Part shown: piece by piece, positions 45,972-54,893 of the stretch | How positions within the stretch are numbered: position 1 is the stretch's first letter | Layout: each line of letters opens with the position of its first letter | Assembly (NCBI GenBank): GCA_905182015.1 | Contig: CAJIZT010000003.1 | Span: forward strand, 1-64,000 | Origin: an alpha proteobacterium MED-G09 | Lineage (GTDB): Bacteria > Pseudomonadota > Alphaproteobacteria > MED-G09 | Direction of reading: 5' to 3' | DNA: 64,000 nt | Position numbers and translations under genes: made by a program | The notes under the pieces: model-generated | What the model saw: only the letters and a program-made list of their open reading frames with translations | Databases searched by the model: none | What the model was told of the DNA's origin: nothing

Positions 45972-47552
45972 CTATGAAGAATACGAGACTTTCTCCTCGA
46001 TTTTATTTTTCTGTAAATATTCTGCTGCAGTTATGGAGGCTTTAGCACCTTCCCCCATTGAGATAATAATTTGTTTGTGCGGAACGGTAGTAACGTCACC
46101 ACAAGCAAAAATACCAGGGCAAGAGGTTTCCCCCTTTTCACTCACAATAACCTCTCCATAACCATTTAACTCAACAGTATCTTTTAAAAATTTACTATTT
46201 GGAATAAGGCCAATTTGTACAAAAATACCATCTGTATTCAAACTAGTTACTTTACCACTTTCTCTGTCCTTATAAGAAATCGAAGAAACCTTTCCATTAA
46301 TAGAGTGAATTTCTTTACACTCGACATTGCATAGGATATCAATATTTTCTCTAGAAATAGCCTGATCTATAAGAATTTTATCAGCTTTTAGGTTTGGTAG
46401 GAATTCTAAAACTTTAACTGATTTTACTATACCTGATAGATCAAGTGCAGCTTCGATTCCTGAATTACCGCCCCCAACAACGCAAATATCTTTATTCTTA
46501 AAAAAAGGGCCATCACAATGTGGGCAATAAGCAACGCCATTTCCTAAATTTTCTTTTTCGCCAGGAATATTCAACTCCCGCCAATTTGCACCAGTTGCAA
46601 TAATAACTGTTTTACTTTTAATAATTTCACCTGATGATAGTTTAATATTCTTTACTTCTCCGTTAGTTATTTCTGTTACTCTTTGATGTTCTTTTAATGA
46701 AACATCATAATCATTTAAATGATTATACATCGCTCCCGTTAACTCTGGTCCGGTTGTTTTTGAAACAGAGGTAAGATTCTCTATCCCCATCGTGTCCTTA
46801 ACCTGGCCTCCCATTATCTCGGCGATTAACGTAACCTTCAATCCCTTTCTAGCGCTATAAATTGCTGCACTAATACCTGCTGGACCACCGCCAACTATAG
46901 TGACGTCCTGAAGCGGAAGAGAAGCAAACTTATTCTTTGTAAGGTAGGGATATAATTGCTTTAATTTATCTACGATTTTTGCCATATCCACTCTTCCGTT
47001 CAAAAAGAGCTCGCCATTTAAATAGACACTTGGAACACCCTGGATATTTCTTTTATCTATTATTTCTTGAAAAAATCCGCCATCAATCATCTCGTTGCTA
47101 ATATTTTTATTTAAAACGGCGAATTTATTAAGAGCTTGAACAACTTCAGGGCAATTTTGACAACTTAAGCTTATAAAAACTTCAAACTTCAGATCTTCTT
47201 TAATATTAGAGATTAGCTCTATTATAGAATGATCTAGCTTTATATCTGACCCCCCACACTGAAGTAATGCTAGGATAAATGAATTAAATTCATGCCCCCC
47301 AGGTATCCCAGAAAATATTACACCAGATAATCGACCGTCAATCTCAAGGGTAAAACTAACAGGGCTTTTTAATGAACCACCTAAATCCCTTTCTTCAAAA
47401 GTAATCTTATCAGAGACATTTGAAACTGCCTTTAAAAACTCAACAAGCTCATTTCTTTTGTCATGAACCCCTGTCTGCAAAAGAAATTTAACTTTATTTT
47501 GCATATCAGAAGTATAGCCTTTTAAAGTACTTATTATTTCGTCAGTTATCAT
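45972..47552 (-). CDS. ahpF: Alkyl hydroperoxide reductase subunit F
   Basis: This NADH-dependent flavoprotein reduces AhpC. The 526-residue protein has the N-terminal tandem thioredoxin-fold domain with CQNC ([14 protein letters not shown] near 130-143). The FAD/NAD domains follow, with the redox motif [10 protein letters not shown] and the C-terminal [26 protein letters not shown]. It lies 61 nt downstream of ahpC. A hairpin in that gap probably reduces its expression relative to ahpC. Confidence 0.95.
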   Translation of the reverse strand: MITDEIISTLKGYTSDMQNKVKFLLQTGVHDKRNELVEFLKAVSNVSDKITFEERDLGGSLKSPVSFTLEIDGRLSGVIFSGIPGGHEFNSFILALLQCGGSDIKLDHSIIELISNIKEDLKFEVFISLSCQNCPEVVQALNKFAVLNKNISNEMIDGGFFQEIIDKRNIQGVPSVYLNGELFLNGRVDMAKIVDKLKQLYPYLTKNKFASLPLQDVTIVGGGPAGISAAIYSARKGLKVTLIAEIMGGQVKDTMGIENLTSVSKTTGPELTGAMYNHLNDYDVSLKEHQRVTEITNGEVKNIKLSSGEIIKSKTVIIATGANWRELNIPGEKENLGNGVAYCPHCDGPFFKNKDICVVGGGNSGIEAALDLSGIVKSVKVLEFLPNLKADKILIDQAISRENIDILCNVECKEIHSINGKVSSISYKDRESGKVTSLNTDGIFVQIGLIPNSKFLKDTVELNGYGEVIVSEKGETSCPGIFACGDVTTVPHKQIIISMGEGAKASITAAEYLQKNKIEEKVSYSS

Positions 47553-47583
47553 ATGTATTACCTATAATTTAAATTATTAAAAT

Positions 47584-47605
47584 CAAGGCACCTGGAGGCA
47601 TCTTG
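47584..47605 (-). terminator. Attenuating hairpin between ahpC and ahpF
   Basis: On the minus strand CAAGATGCC and GGTGCCTTG form a 9-bp stem with one mismatch and two G-T pairs around a 4-nt loop, followed by ATTTTAATAATTT. It lies between the ahpC stop and the ahpF start and may partially terminate transcription. Confidence 0.4.
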
Positions 47606-47613
47606 AAAAAAAA

Positions 47614-48177
47614 CTAAATCTTACCAACTAAATCCAGTGAAGGAGCTAATGTGGCCTCGCCCTCTTTCCATTTTGCAGGACAAACCTCATCAGGGTGCTC
47701 TCGAACATACTGAGCTGCTTTAACCTTACGCATTAGGTCTCCTGCATCTCTTCCGACGCCTTCAGAGGTAACTTCCATCGCTTGAATAATACCTTCTGGA
47801 TCAACAATAAAGGTCCCTCGATCTGCTCTACCTTCATTATCCCTTAATACTTCAAAATTATTTGAAATTTCAAATGTATTATCACTAATCATCGGGTATT
47901 TGATTTTATTAATAGTATCCGAAGAATCATGCCAAGCTTTATGACAAAAATGGCTATCTGTGGAGATACTATAAATTTCTACTCCCAGAGCCTTGAATTC
48001 GTCGTAATAGTCAGCGACATCACCTAGCTCAGTCGGGCAAACAAAAGTAAAGTCAGCAGGGTAAAAGAAAAAGACAGACCACTGGCCCTTAAGGTCATCA
48101 CTATTTATTTTTATAAACTCACCATCTTTAAATGCATCAGCGTTAAAAGGTTTAATTTGTGTATTGACTAGTCCCAT
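47614..48177 (-). CDS. ahpC: Peroxiredoxin, alkyl hydroperoxide reductase subunit C
   Basis: This typical 2-Cys peroxiredoxin has 187 residues. The peroxidatic Cys47 is in ADFTFVCPTEL and the resolving Cys166 in DEVCPAKW. The C terminus has the expected extended tail. GGAG precedes the ATG. Two inverted-repeat elements lie upstream (48210-48264). Together with ahpF it forms the main NADH-driven hydroperoxide reductase. Confidence 0.97.
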   Translation of the reverse strand: MGLVNTQIKPFNADAFKDGEFIKINSDDLKGQWSVFFFYPADFTFVCPTELGDVADYYDEFKALGVEIYSISTDSHFCHKAWHDSSDTINKIKYPMISDNTFEISNNFEVLRDNEGRADRGTFIVDPEGIIQAMEVTSEGVGRDAGDLMRKVKAAQYVREHPDEVCPAKWKEGEATLAPSLDLVGKI

Positions 48178-48209
48178 AATTATTCTCCAATAGTCTATTA
48201 ATTAATAAG

Positions 48210-48264
48210 AATGACTATTAGAATCATTAAAAGTATTTGTCAATACAGTTTAGAATTAATCTAA
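48210..48264. promoter_or_regulatory. Operator-like repeats upstream of ahpC
   Basis: AATGACTATTAGAATCATT (48210-48228, AATGA/TCATT arms) resembles a degenerate Fur/Irr-type box. TTAGAATTAATCTAA (48250-48264) has TTAGA/TCTAA arms with a 5-nt centre. Both lie 33-87 nt upstream of the ahpC start. The factor (Fur, Irr or OxyR) cannot be decided from sequence. Confidence 0.4.
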
Positions 48265-48287
48265 TCTAATTTATTGAGAAGGTAAAT

Positions 48288-48384
48288 GGGGCCAGAGGTT
48301 GGACTCTGACCCCGGTGTTGTATACTTTATTTAAGTATACAACTTATCTAACTCTGTATTGTCCTGGGGGGGGTATAATAGGAC
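48288..48384. repeat. Cluster of three hairpins, one REP-like
   Basis: Three inverted repeats lie in a row. GGGGCCAGAG/CTCTGACCCC (48288-48313, one mismatch) resembles REP sequences linked with tyrosine transposases. GTTGTATACTT/AAGTATACAAC (48317-48343) is a perfect 11-bp stem with a 5-nt loop. GTCCT/AGGAC (48361-48384) encloses a run of eight Gs. No transposase gene is adjacent. The first two may be a terminator pair or a mobile-element remnant. Confidence 0.45.
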
Positions 48385-48401
48385 CAGACATCAGATAAAC
48401 T

Positions 48402-48872
48402 TTAATTTATTGCTTTTAATTGGTCATTATTACCGTAAAACGAATAAATATTATCATTGTATTTCTCATGGATAATAAGATCACTACTCAAGAATTTTTT
48501 TCCTAGCCTATAGCCAGAATTAAAAAAATGCTCTGCATCAGATTCAGGAAAATATGGTCCAAAAATACTACGAAGTTCTTCTGTCATATCTTTTTGAGCT
48601 AACGAAACAATCTCTATCAATAAGTCTTCAGTTTTGCTGGTAGAAGGGGATGTCATGAAATCACTTCTTAGATGACATTTATTAACATGCGAGAGGCCCA
48701 TCATTAAAGTATGAAAATCTCTTACACAATCATCAAGTTTAGCAGCTTTGAAAGTATGATCTATTAATATTAAAGGTGTATTACATCTAAATACATGAGC
48801 TTTAACCTAAAACCTTGAACATAATATTAAAATATTTTCAGCAGTTCCTAAATTCTTGATATTTTTTTTCAT
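48402..48872 (-). pseudogene. Unknown gene interrupted by one in-frame amber codon
   Basis: From an ATG at 48872, preceded by AGAGGGA, the frame runs 157 codons to 48402 with a single TAG at 48807-48809 (codon 22). The frame stays coding-like on both sides: MKKNIKNLGTAENILILCSRF, then VKAHVFRCNTPLILIDHTF and KAAKLDDCVRDFHTLMMGLS. Without the first part, the best remaining ATG gives only a 100-residue product from 48704. It starts 29 nt past the TonB receptor stop, so it was probably co-transcribed. I do not recognise the family. It may be a nonsense mutant or amber readthrough. Confidence 0.6.
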
Positions 48873-48901
48873 TTAATCCCTCTTCTACCTTATTTTTATA
48901 A

Positions 48902-51103
48902 TTAAAATGCAGCCCTAATACCAACGAGTACTGTTTGTGGTTTGCCAGGACGTTTACCAGCGGGGTGCCAAGAAACACTATATTCTTCATCAAAGAGATT
49001 CTGAATATTGATAGTGAAATCAATTTCTGGCGTACCAGAATAATATCCACTTAAATCGATAAGAGTTCTATCTTCGATTTGATATGGATCGTATCCAGAG
49101 CCACCACTTGTGCGCATTTTATCTTTAAAGTTAAGTGTTGCGTCCATACCCCAATTATCAGCTCTTAATCCAACGTTTATGTTAAGAATATTTTCAGGCA
49201 TGTAAGCAAATTCGTCACCACTTTGAACTTCACCCCACAGACCATATCCACTTTTGAAACTATCTGAAAATTCAGTTTCTTGATATGTGTATGCGATTGA
49301 AACAGGAGCTTGAAGACCCCTTAAATCAAATACCCAAGCAGCAGAAACTTCTAAACCAGAAACTTCAGCTTCACCAGCTGAGAATGAATCACCGATATCA
49401 CCAGCGCAACCAGTAGAAGCTGTGCAAGTACCAGTAAGATTTTCATAATCACTCATAAAAGCAATTGCTGAAAGACTAACTCCACTACCGATATAACGGA
49501 AGCCAAATTCAGAGTTAGTAGACTCTTCAAAGATCGAAGATTTAACTGATGTTGGAGAGAATCCTTTGTAAATTCCACCAAGAATTTGCAGTGTATCATT
49601 TACTTGATATGTAACACCAAAACTAGGCATAACTTCGTCATATGAAACAGCACTGATTGTTGGAGAAGTAGCTCTGCTAGGGTCGCTTTTACCGTAATCA
49701 ACTCTACGACTTTCAATATCTTCCATTCTTAAACCAAGAAGAACAGAAGTTTTACCAATAGTTATTTGGTTTGAAATATACATAGAAGTAGCTTCAGCTT
49801 GTTCAAGACGATTAGAATCTGAGCCAGGAGCACCAGGTTTATATTTTGATGGGTCACCAGATGTATTAACATAATAATAATCAGCAAACTGATAACGATC
49901 CATTTCATCTTCATGTTCTCTAAAGCCTACTTCAATATCATGAGTGGCAGAACCAGTCACAAGAGAGGTTTTTAAAGTCATTTGGAAACCTTTAGTGAAG
50001 TACTCACGGTTGTTGGCTTTTACTTTCCAATCACAATCAGATGAGCTGCATTCGCCGCCTTTTGCTGAAAGCATTTGGGTAGGATATTTAGCAGGATCTT
50101 TAAGAAGTGAACCAATTTTCACACCCCCAACCTTATCTAATTTATACCAATTCCTTGCAGTCTCGGTATTGTAGATGGCAGTAGTTAATGTGGTATTTTC
50201 GCTAAATTTAACAACATGTGTAAATACACCCTGAAGATGTTCATTATCCATATTATCTAATTGACTAGCTGCATAACGAGAATATGGATTAAGATTATAA
50301 TCAGCGTCTGTTAAACCCAAGTAAGTTTCATTTGAATTTTCATCAGTCCATTCAGCTTTAACTTGAAAGGATTGCTCCAAACCCATAATCACATCCTGGA
50401 ATCTTAATTTAGCAACATAGGATTCGATCTCATAACCTACATCTGTTCCCGTAGATATACTTTTAAAACCATCTCCTTCTTCTTGAAGTGTCTCAACTAA
50501 GAAACCCCATTTACCTGATGTTCCACCCATTGTTAAGTGAACAACAGACTGAGCATCAGTTCCAAATCTTGCCTTAAGAGTGCCACTAAATTCTTGTGGA
50601 ATTCTTGATGAGATCATATTAATTGATCCACCAACAGTTCTAGGGCCATATTTAATAGCAGCAGGACCTTTGACTATTTCAATTGATTCCATTCGTGTTG
50701 CTCTTGGAAAGTAATAAGCTGATGGTGAAGCATATGCAGCTGGAGCGATAAGGATACCATCTTCCATAACTGTAATTTTACCATTTCTTTCTGTTTGAGC
50801 TCCACGAAGGCCAATATTTGGTCTCAAACCAAGGCCATCTTCTTCTTGAAAATTTATACCAGGAATTTGTTGAAGCATTCTTTGAATGTCCATGTAATTG
50901 TGTGCAGCCAAATCTTCTTTATCTAAAAAAGATACTGAACCAGGCACTTTGAATATATCACTTTTGCTACTAACAACTAAAAGTTCGTCTACAGCATCCA
51001 ATGGAGCTGATGGTAAGTTGTCTTGAGCAAAAATATTAATTGGCATTGATAGATTAAATACCAATGCAATAAGTAAAAACTTTGTTAGGTTAGTTTTTGT
51101 CAT
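48902..51103 (-). CDS. TonB-dependent receptor, FecA-like (iron uptake)
   Basis: This outer-membrane receptor of 733 residues has a signal peptide (about 1-26). Its plug has features shared with the FecA/ferric-citrate group: QQIPGINFQEEDG, GLRPNIGLRGAQTER, MEDGILIAPAAYASPSAYYFP and IVKGPAAIKYGPRTVGG. A long beta-barrel ends in ...GIRAAF. Tandem Fur-like boxes lie upstream, and the FTR1 iron permease and a decayed iron protein gene lie just beyond. Iron-complex uptake is therefore likely. The exact chelate is unknown. Confidence 0.88.
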   Translation of the reverse strand: MTKTNLTKFLLIALVFNLSMPINIFAQDNLPSAPLDAVDELLVVSSKSDIFKVPGSVSFLDKEDLAAHNYMDIQRMLQQIPGINFQEEDGLGLRPNIGLRGAQTERNGKITVMEDGILIAPAAYASPSAYYFPRATRMESIEIVKGPAAIKYGPRTVGGSINMISSRIPQEFSGTLKARFGTDAQSVVHLTMGGTSGKWGFLVETLQEEGDGFKSISTGTDVGYEIESYVAKLRFQDVIMGLEQSFQVKAEWTDENSNETYLGLTDADYNLNPYSRYAASQLDNMDNEHLQGVFTHVVKFSENTTLTTAIYNTETARNWYKLDKVGGVKIGSLLKDPAKYPTQMLSAKGGECSSSDCDWKVKANNREYFTKGFQMTLKTSLVTGSATHDIEVGFREHEDEMDRYQFADYYYVNTSGDPSKYKPGAPGSDSNRLEQAEATSMYISNQITIGKTSVLLGLRMEDIESRRVDYGKSDPSRATSPTISAVSYDEVMPSFGVTYQVNDTLQILGGIYKGFSPTSVKSSIFEESTNSEFGFRYIGSGVSLSAIAFMSDYENLTGTCTASTGCAGDIGDSFSAGEAEVSGLEVSAAWVFDLRGLQAPVSIAYTYQETEFSDSFKSGYGLWGEVQSGDEFAYMPENILNINVGLRADNWGMDATLNFKDKMRTSGGSGYDPYQIEDRTLIDLSGYYSGTPEIDFTINIQNLFDEEYSVSWHPAGKRPGKPQTVLVGIRAAF

Positions 51104-51140
51104 AGTTTTTTTCCCAATTTATAATAAATTGTTTATGTTA

Positions 51141-51186
51141 ATAATAATTATTCGCAAGTTATAATGTAATTGATAATCATTCGCAA
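51141..51186. promoter_or_regulatory. Two tandem Fur-like boxes
   Basis: AATTGATAATCATTCGCAA (51168-51186) and the related ATAATAATTATTCGCAA (51141-51157) lie upstream of the receptor. The core ATnATTCGCAA recurs at a spacing of 29 bp. On the gene's strand the first reads TTGCGAATGATTATCAATT, which resembles the Fur box (GATAATGATAATCATTATC). Iron-responsive repression is therefore expected. Confidence 0.65.
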
Positions 51187-51248
51187 TATAAAAATACAAA
51201 AAATTTAATTATTTTTTTTATTAAGCTTATTTCGTTGAAATATAGATG

Positions 51249-51796
51249 TTAACGTCTAGATAGGTTTGCCCATTTTTCAAAATTTTGATCTTTATAGATA
51301 AAGCTTTCTTCTGTAATTAGATTATTATTAACCTCTTTTCTCCAATCATAATGAAATCCAACATCACTTTTCTTGGGGGCGATATCCTAAAAACAACAGT
51401 ATAGAGATCGCTTATTTTTCCGGGTAGTTTTATGTTGTTTGCATAGTGGAAGTTATCAGACATATTTAAATGAGGAATTAAGTTATAAGTAGCCTCATCT
51501 CGGCTATTTTGACTTATAATTTTTGCTGTTATATTTAAATATGTTATAAACCCTCCCTCAATGGACCCCTTTGGTCCATTAGCCGACCATGTAACTAAAG
51601 CCTCTATATGAATGTCGGATTCACTTTCTTTTAAATATAATTCTGTTGGTTTAATACTACCCTTAATGGCACACTCAAAAATAATATTGGCCCCAGGAGA
51701 AATTCATTCTTTTCCTATAATCATTTCTTCAGAATGAAGTAAATTAAAATTTGCAAAAATAATTACTAACAAAAAATAGTTTATATAAAATCTCAT
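51249..51796 (-). pseudogene. P19/Tp34-type periplasmic iron protein, broken
   Basis: The frame from the ATG at 51796 encodes a signal peptide (about 1-22), then MIIGKE, an in-frame TGA at 51704-51706, and then ISPGANIIFECAIKG and following residues. ESDIHIEALVTWSANGPKGS, IPHLNMSDNFHYANNIKLPG and DLYTVVFRISPP are features of the P19/Tp34/FetP iron-transport family (PF10634). After the run of five Cs (51375-51379 on the plus strand) the frame must shift by one base to continue as SDVGFHYDWRKEVNNN and end at 51249. The length of 548 nt is not a multiple of three, consistent with one lost base. Confidence 0.8.
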
Positions 51797-51890
51797 TTTC
51801 ACCTCATTATCTCATTATAAAGCTTATAAAAATGTTATAATTATTTTATTGATCATTATAGCTTCATAGAATAGAAAAGTATTATAGTTG

Positions 51891-51908
51891 AGAATGATAA
51901 TCAATACT
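51891..51908. promoter_or_regulatory. Fur-like box upstream of FTR1
   Basis: GAGAATGATAATCAATAC lies 21 nt upstream of the FTR1 ATG and matches most of the Fur consensus core AATGATAATCATT. It also lies in the region shared with the divergent P19-like pseudogene. Confidence 0.7.
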
Positions 51909-51928
51909 AAATATAAAAGAGGTCAGTC

Positions 51929-52825
51929 ATGAATGAGTTTATTATTACGTTTAGAGAGTGTCTGGAGGCATCCCTAATAGTTGGGATAATTTATACAGTT
52001 CTTGATAAAAATAATTTGTCATATGAGAAAAATATTCTTTGGCTTGGTGTTTTGTCGTCTTTGACGGCAAGTGTAATAGTTGGAATTGGACTTGCATCAA
52101 TCAACAGCGCCGTTGGCAACACCTTATACGAAAAGTTATTTGAAGTTATATTTATGTATATAACAGCGGGCATATTATTTTATGTTATCTTTTGGTTGTC
52201 AAAACATGTGAGCGATCGAAGGGAAATAGAAAGCTCCGTTAAAGCAGCTGTCGCAGGATCGAGCCTTGCATTGTTTCTATTGGTATTTTTTTCTATTTTA
52301 AGGGAAGGGTTTGAAACTGCTTTATTTCTTATTGCAAGCTTTTCAAGTACTGGAATATTTTCATACTTAGGATTCTTTGGTGGCGCAGTTCTTGCAATTT
52401 TAATAGGTTATTTAGTCGTTATTCAAGGTAGAAAAATTAACTTAAGAACATTCTTTAAAGCAACTACCTTACTATTGGTATTTTTTGCAGCTGGTATGGT
52501 GGCTTACGGAACTCACGAAGCTGAAGAGTATCTTGTAAAAAGCAATACATTAGAGAAAATTAATATCACAAGAGTTTGGAATATTTACGAGCCAGCAAAA
52601 GAGATAGATTCAATAAGACATGAAATATTTTATTCTTACAATGATTCAGATGAAAAATATTACCATATGCTCCATGATAAAGGCTCTGTAGGGTTATTTC
52701 TGAAAGGCTTCTTTGGATATAACAGTAACCCAAATTGGATTGAACTTATTCTATGGTTAGTTTCGTTATTTTTTGGATTAAAGATGTGGTCTACATTCTA
52801 CGCTGTTGGTAGAAATAAAACCTGA
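51929..52825 (+). CDS. FTR1-family iron permease
   Basis: This inner-membrane high-affinity iron permease of 298 residues has about seven transmembrane segments. Both conserved REXXE iron-binding motifs are present: R9-E-C-L-E13 and R125-E-G-F-E129. Relatives include EfeU and yeast Ftr1p. In many bacteria FTR1 pairs with a periplasmic P19-type protein, and here the divergent P19-like gene is broken. No multicopper oxidase is in the window. It ends inside the antisense small membrane gene. Confidence 0.93.
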   Translation: MNEFIITFRECLEASLIVGIIYTVLDKNNLSYEKNILWLGVLSSLTASVIVGIGLASINSAVGNTLYEKLFEVIFMYITAGILFYVIFWLSKHVSDRREIESSVKAAVAGSSLALFLLVFFSILREGFETALFLIASFSSTGIFSYLGFFGGAVLAILIGYLVVIQGRKINLRTFFKATTLLLVFFAAGMVAYGTHEAEEYLVKSNTLEKINITRVWNIYEPAKEIDSIRHEIFYSYNDSDEKYYHMLHDKGSVGLFLKGFFGYNSNPNWIELILWLVSLFFGLKMWSTFYAVGRNKT

Positions 52826-52938
52826 TAAACTATAGTTGTAATAATAATAAAGAATCCTAGAATAAGAATTATTCCTAAAATAATGACAATTTTCTTTAAA
52901 AAGATATAGTTATTGTTTAATTTTGGTTCTTTGGTCAT
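52798..52938 (-). CDS. Small single-pass membrane protein (DUF6476-like)
   Basis: This 46-residue protein (ATG at 52938, or one codon earlier at 52941) reads MTKEPKLNNN, then a hydrophobic segment at about 12-40 (LKKIVIILGIILILGFFI), then VYQVLFLPTA. It resembles a small alphaproteobacterial membrane family that sits divergent to the rluD-rpoH pair. Its end overlaps the 3' end of the FTR1 gene by 28 nt antisense. Function is unknown. Confidence 0.6.
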   Translation of the reverse strand: MTKEPKLNNNYIFLKKIVIILGIILILGFFIIITTIVYQVLFLPTA

Positions 52939-52950
52939 CATGAAGGTTCC

Positions 52951-53943
52951 ATGGAAAAAACAATATCACATAAAGTAACAAATGAAGATTCTGGAAAACG
53001 CATAGATCAGTTTATTGCACAAAAAGCAGATGGTATTAGCAGAACCAGAATAAAGAATCTTATCTTGGAGGGGTCACTTCATTTATTAAATAAAACTATT
53101 GAAACAATAAGCGATCCTTCTTATAAGGTTAAGGAGGATGATGTTTATCAACTTCTAATTCCAGAAGCAAGGGACCCCATTCCCAAAGGTGAAGACATTC
53201 CTTTGAATATTGTTTTTGAAGATAATGACCTAATAGTTATAAATAAACCTAAAGGTTTAGTGGTTCACCCTGCCCCCGGTAACCCTAATAAAACTCTGGT
53301 AAATGCCCTAATCAAACATTGTGGTTCAAGTTTATCTGGGATAGGCGGAGAAAAAAGACCTGGAATTGTTCATCGTCTAGATAAGGATACTAGCGGATTA
53401 ATTGTTGTTGCTAAAAATGATAAATCACACAACGGGTTATCAGAACAATTTAAAAATCACGGTAGAGATGGCAAATTAGTTCGATCTTACCAGGCTATCG
53501 TCTGGGGTGTACCAAAATTTTCTTCTGGAACAATTCAAACATTCCTAGGAAGATCCTCCAAGAATAGAAAAAAAATAGCTGTTTTTAATGCTGAAAAACC
53601 CGGAAGAAGAATTGCAATCACCCATTGGAAAATAATAAAAAAAGATATTACAAATAATATTTCCTTAATTGAATGTAAATTGGAGACTGGAAGAACACAT
53701 CAAATACGAGTTCATCTAGATGATATATCACACCCTATCATAGGCGATCCGTTGTACGGACAGGGTTATAAGACTCGCATAAGCAAATTAACCGGTAAAA
53801 TGATAAATGCTGTCGAATCTCTTGGGAACAAGCAAGCATTACACGCTAATAGTTTGGGCTTTGAGCACCCTGCAACAAAAGAAATTCTTGTATTCCAACT
53901 AGACCCCCCTAAAGAAATGTTAAATGTAATTAAATTAATTTAA
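52951..53943 (+). CDS. rluD: 23S rRNA pseudouridine synthase, RluD/RluC type
   Basis: It isomerises uridines in 23S rRNA. The 330-residue protein has an N-terminal S4 RNA-binding domain (SGKRIDQFIAQKADGISRTRIKNLI) and the catalytic domain with VVHPAPGNPNKTLVNAL, the catalytic Asp in HRLDKDTSGLIVVAK, and LETGRTHQIRVHL. It lies upstream of rpoH, an arrangement common in Alphaproteobacteria. Confidence 0.93.
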   Translation: MEKTISHKVTNEDSGKRIDQFIAQKADGISRTRIKNLILEGSLHLLNKTIETISDPSYKVKEDDVYQLLIPEARDPIPKGEDIPLNIVFEDNDLIVINKPKGLVVHPAPGNPNKTLVNALIKHCGSSLSGIGGEKRPGIVHRLDKDTSGLIVVAKNDKSHNGLSEQFKNHGRDGKLVRSYQAIVWGVPKFSSGTIQTFLGRSSKNRKKIAVFNAEKPGRRIAITHWKIIKKDITNNISLIECKLETGRTHQIRVHLDDISHPIIGDPLYGQGYKTRISKLTGKMINAVESLGNKQALHANSLGFEHPATKEILVFQLDPPKEMLNVIKLI

Positions 53944-54011
53944 CCCTTCCCCCCTTTACACGGAACAAAAATATACCCATATAATAATAATAAACAGAAT
54001 GAGAGAGAAAC

Positions 54012-54893
54012 ATGAATCTTCCTGCTCTATCAGGCGATATTGGATTAAAAAATTATCTCGAAGAGATAAAAAAGTTCCCAATGCTTAGTGCTACAGAAGA
54101 ATATACGTTGGCTAACCGTTGGCAAGTTCATAAAGATACTGATGCTGCGCACCAATTGGTCACAAGCCACCTTAGGTTGGTTGCAAAAATCGCAATGGGA
54201 TATAAAGGTTATGGCCTACCTATAACTGATATTATTTCAGAAGGTAATATTGGCCTAATGCAAGCAGCGCAAAAATTTGATCCGGAAAAGGGTTTTCGAT
54301 TAACAACGTATGCTATGTGGTGGATAAAAGCCGCTATGCAAGAATATGTCTTAAGGTCTTGGTCGTTAGTAAAAATAGGAACAACAGCTGTTCAAAAAAA
54401 ATTATTTTTCAACCTGAGGAGCGCGAAAAATAGAATACAAGCCTATGAGCATGGTGATCTAAAGCCAGAAAATTTAAAGAAACTTTCAACTCAACTTAAC
54501 GTTCCTGAAAAAGAAGTTGTTAATATGAACAGAAGGCTCTCAGGAGGAGATCCCTCTTTAAACGCACCAATAAGCTCTGATGGTGAGAAGAGTGGCGAAT
54601 GGCAAGAGTGGTTAATATCTGACGAAGCAAATCAAGAGGAGGCCTACTCAGAACAGGAAGAGGATGGACTTAGAAAGGAGTTAATAAATGAATCTCTTCT
54701 CGTTTTAAATAAAAGGGAGCTAGATATAATACAAACTAGAAAACTTACTGATTCCCCTTCAACACTTGAGGAATTAAGTATTAAATACGATATTAGCCGA
54801 GAGAGAGTTAGGCAGATAGAGGTAAGGGCCTTAGAAAAGGTGAAAGAAGCTCTTGAAAAAAATATGAATGATAAAAATATTGTAGATATTTAA
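54012..54893 (+). CDS. rpoH: RNA polymerase heat-shock sigma factor RpoH
   Basis: This 293-residue sigma-32 type factor has region 2 (HLRLVAKIAMGYKGYGLPITDIISEGNIGLMQA), the aromatic WWIKAAMQEYVLRSWSLVKIGT segment, the RpoH box QKKLFFNLR near 135-143, and region 4 with SRERVRQIEVRALEKVKEAL. The 68-bp upstream gap from rluD contains a plausible promoter (AT-rich), with GAGAGAG before the ATG. Its stop shares TTAA with that of the convergent kinase-like gene. Confidence 0.95.
   Translation: MNLPALSGDIGLKNYLEEIKKFPMLSATEEYTLANRWQVHKDTDAAHQLVTSHLRLVAKIAMGYKGYGLPITDIISEGNIGLMQAAQKFDPEKGFRLTTYAMWWIKAAMQEYVLRSWSLVKIGTTAVQKKLFFNLRSAKNRIQAYEHGDLKPENLKKLSTQLNVPEKEVVNMNRRLSGGDPSLNAPISSDGEKSGEWQEWLISDEANQEEAYSEQEEDGLRKELINESLLVLNKRELDIIQTRKLTDSPSTLEELSIKYDISRERVRQIEVRALEKVKEALEKNMNDKNIVDI

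Noticed and set aside
51704-51706. TGA as tryptophan or selenocysteine in the P19-like gene
   Set aside because: TGA ends many normal genes here (for example hemCD and hemE), and no SECIS-like hairpin is evident. A second defect (frameshift) in the same gene supports decay.
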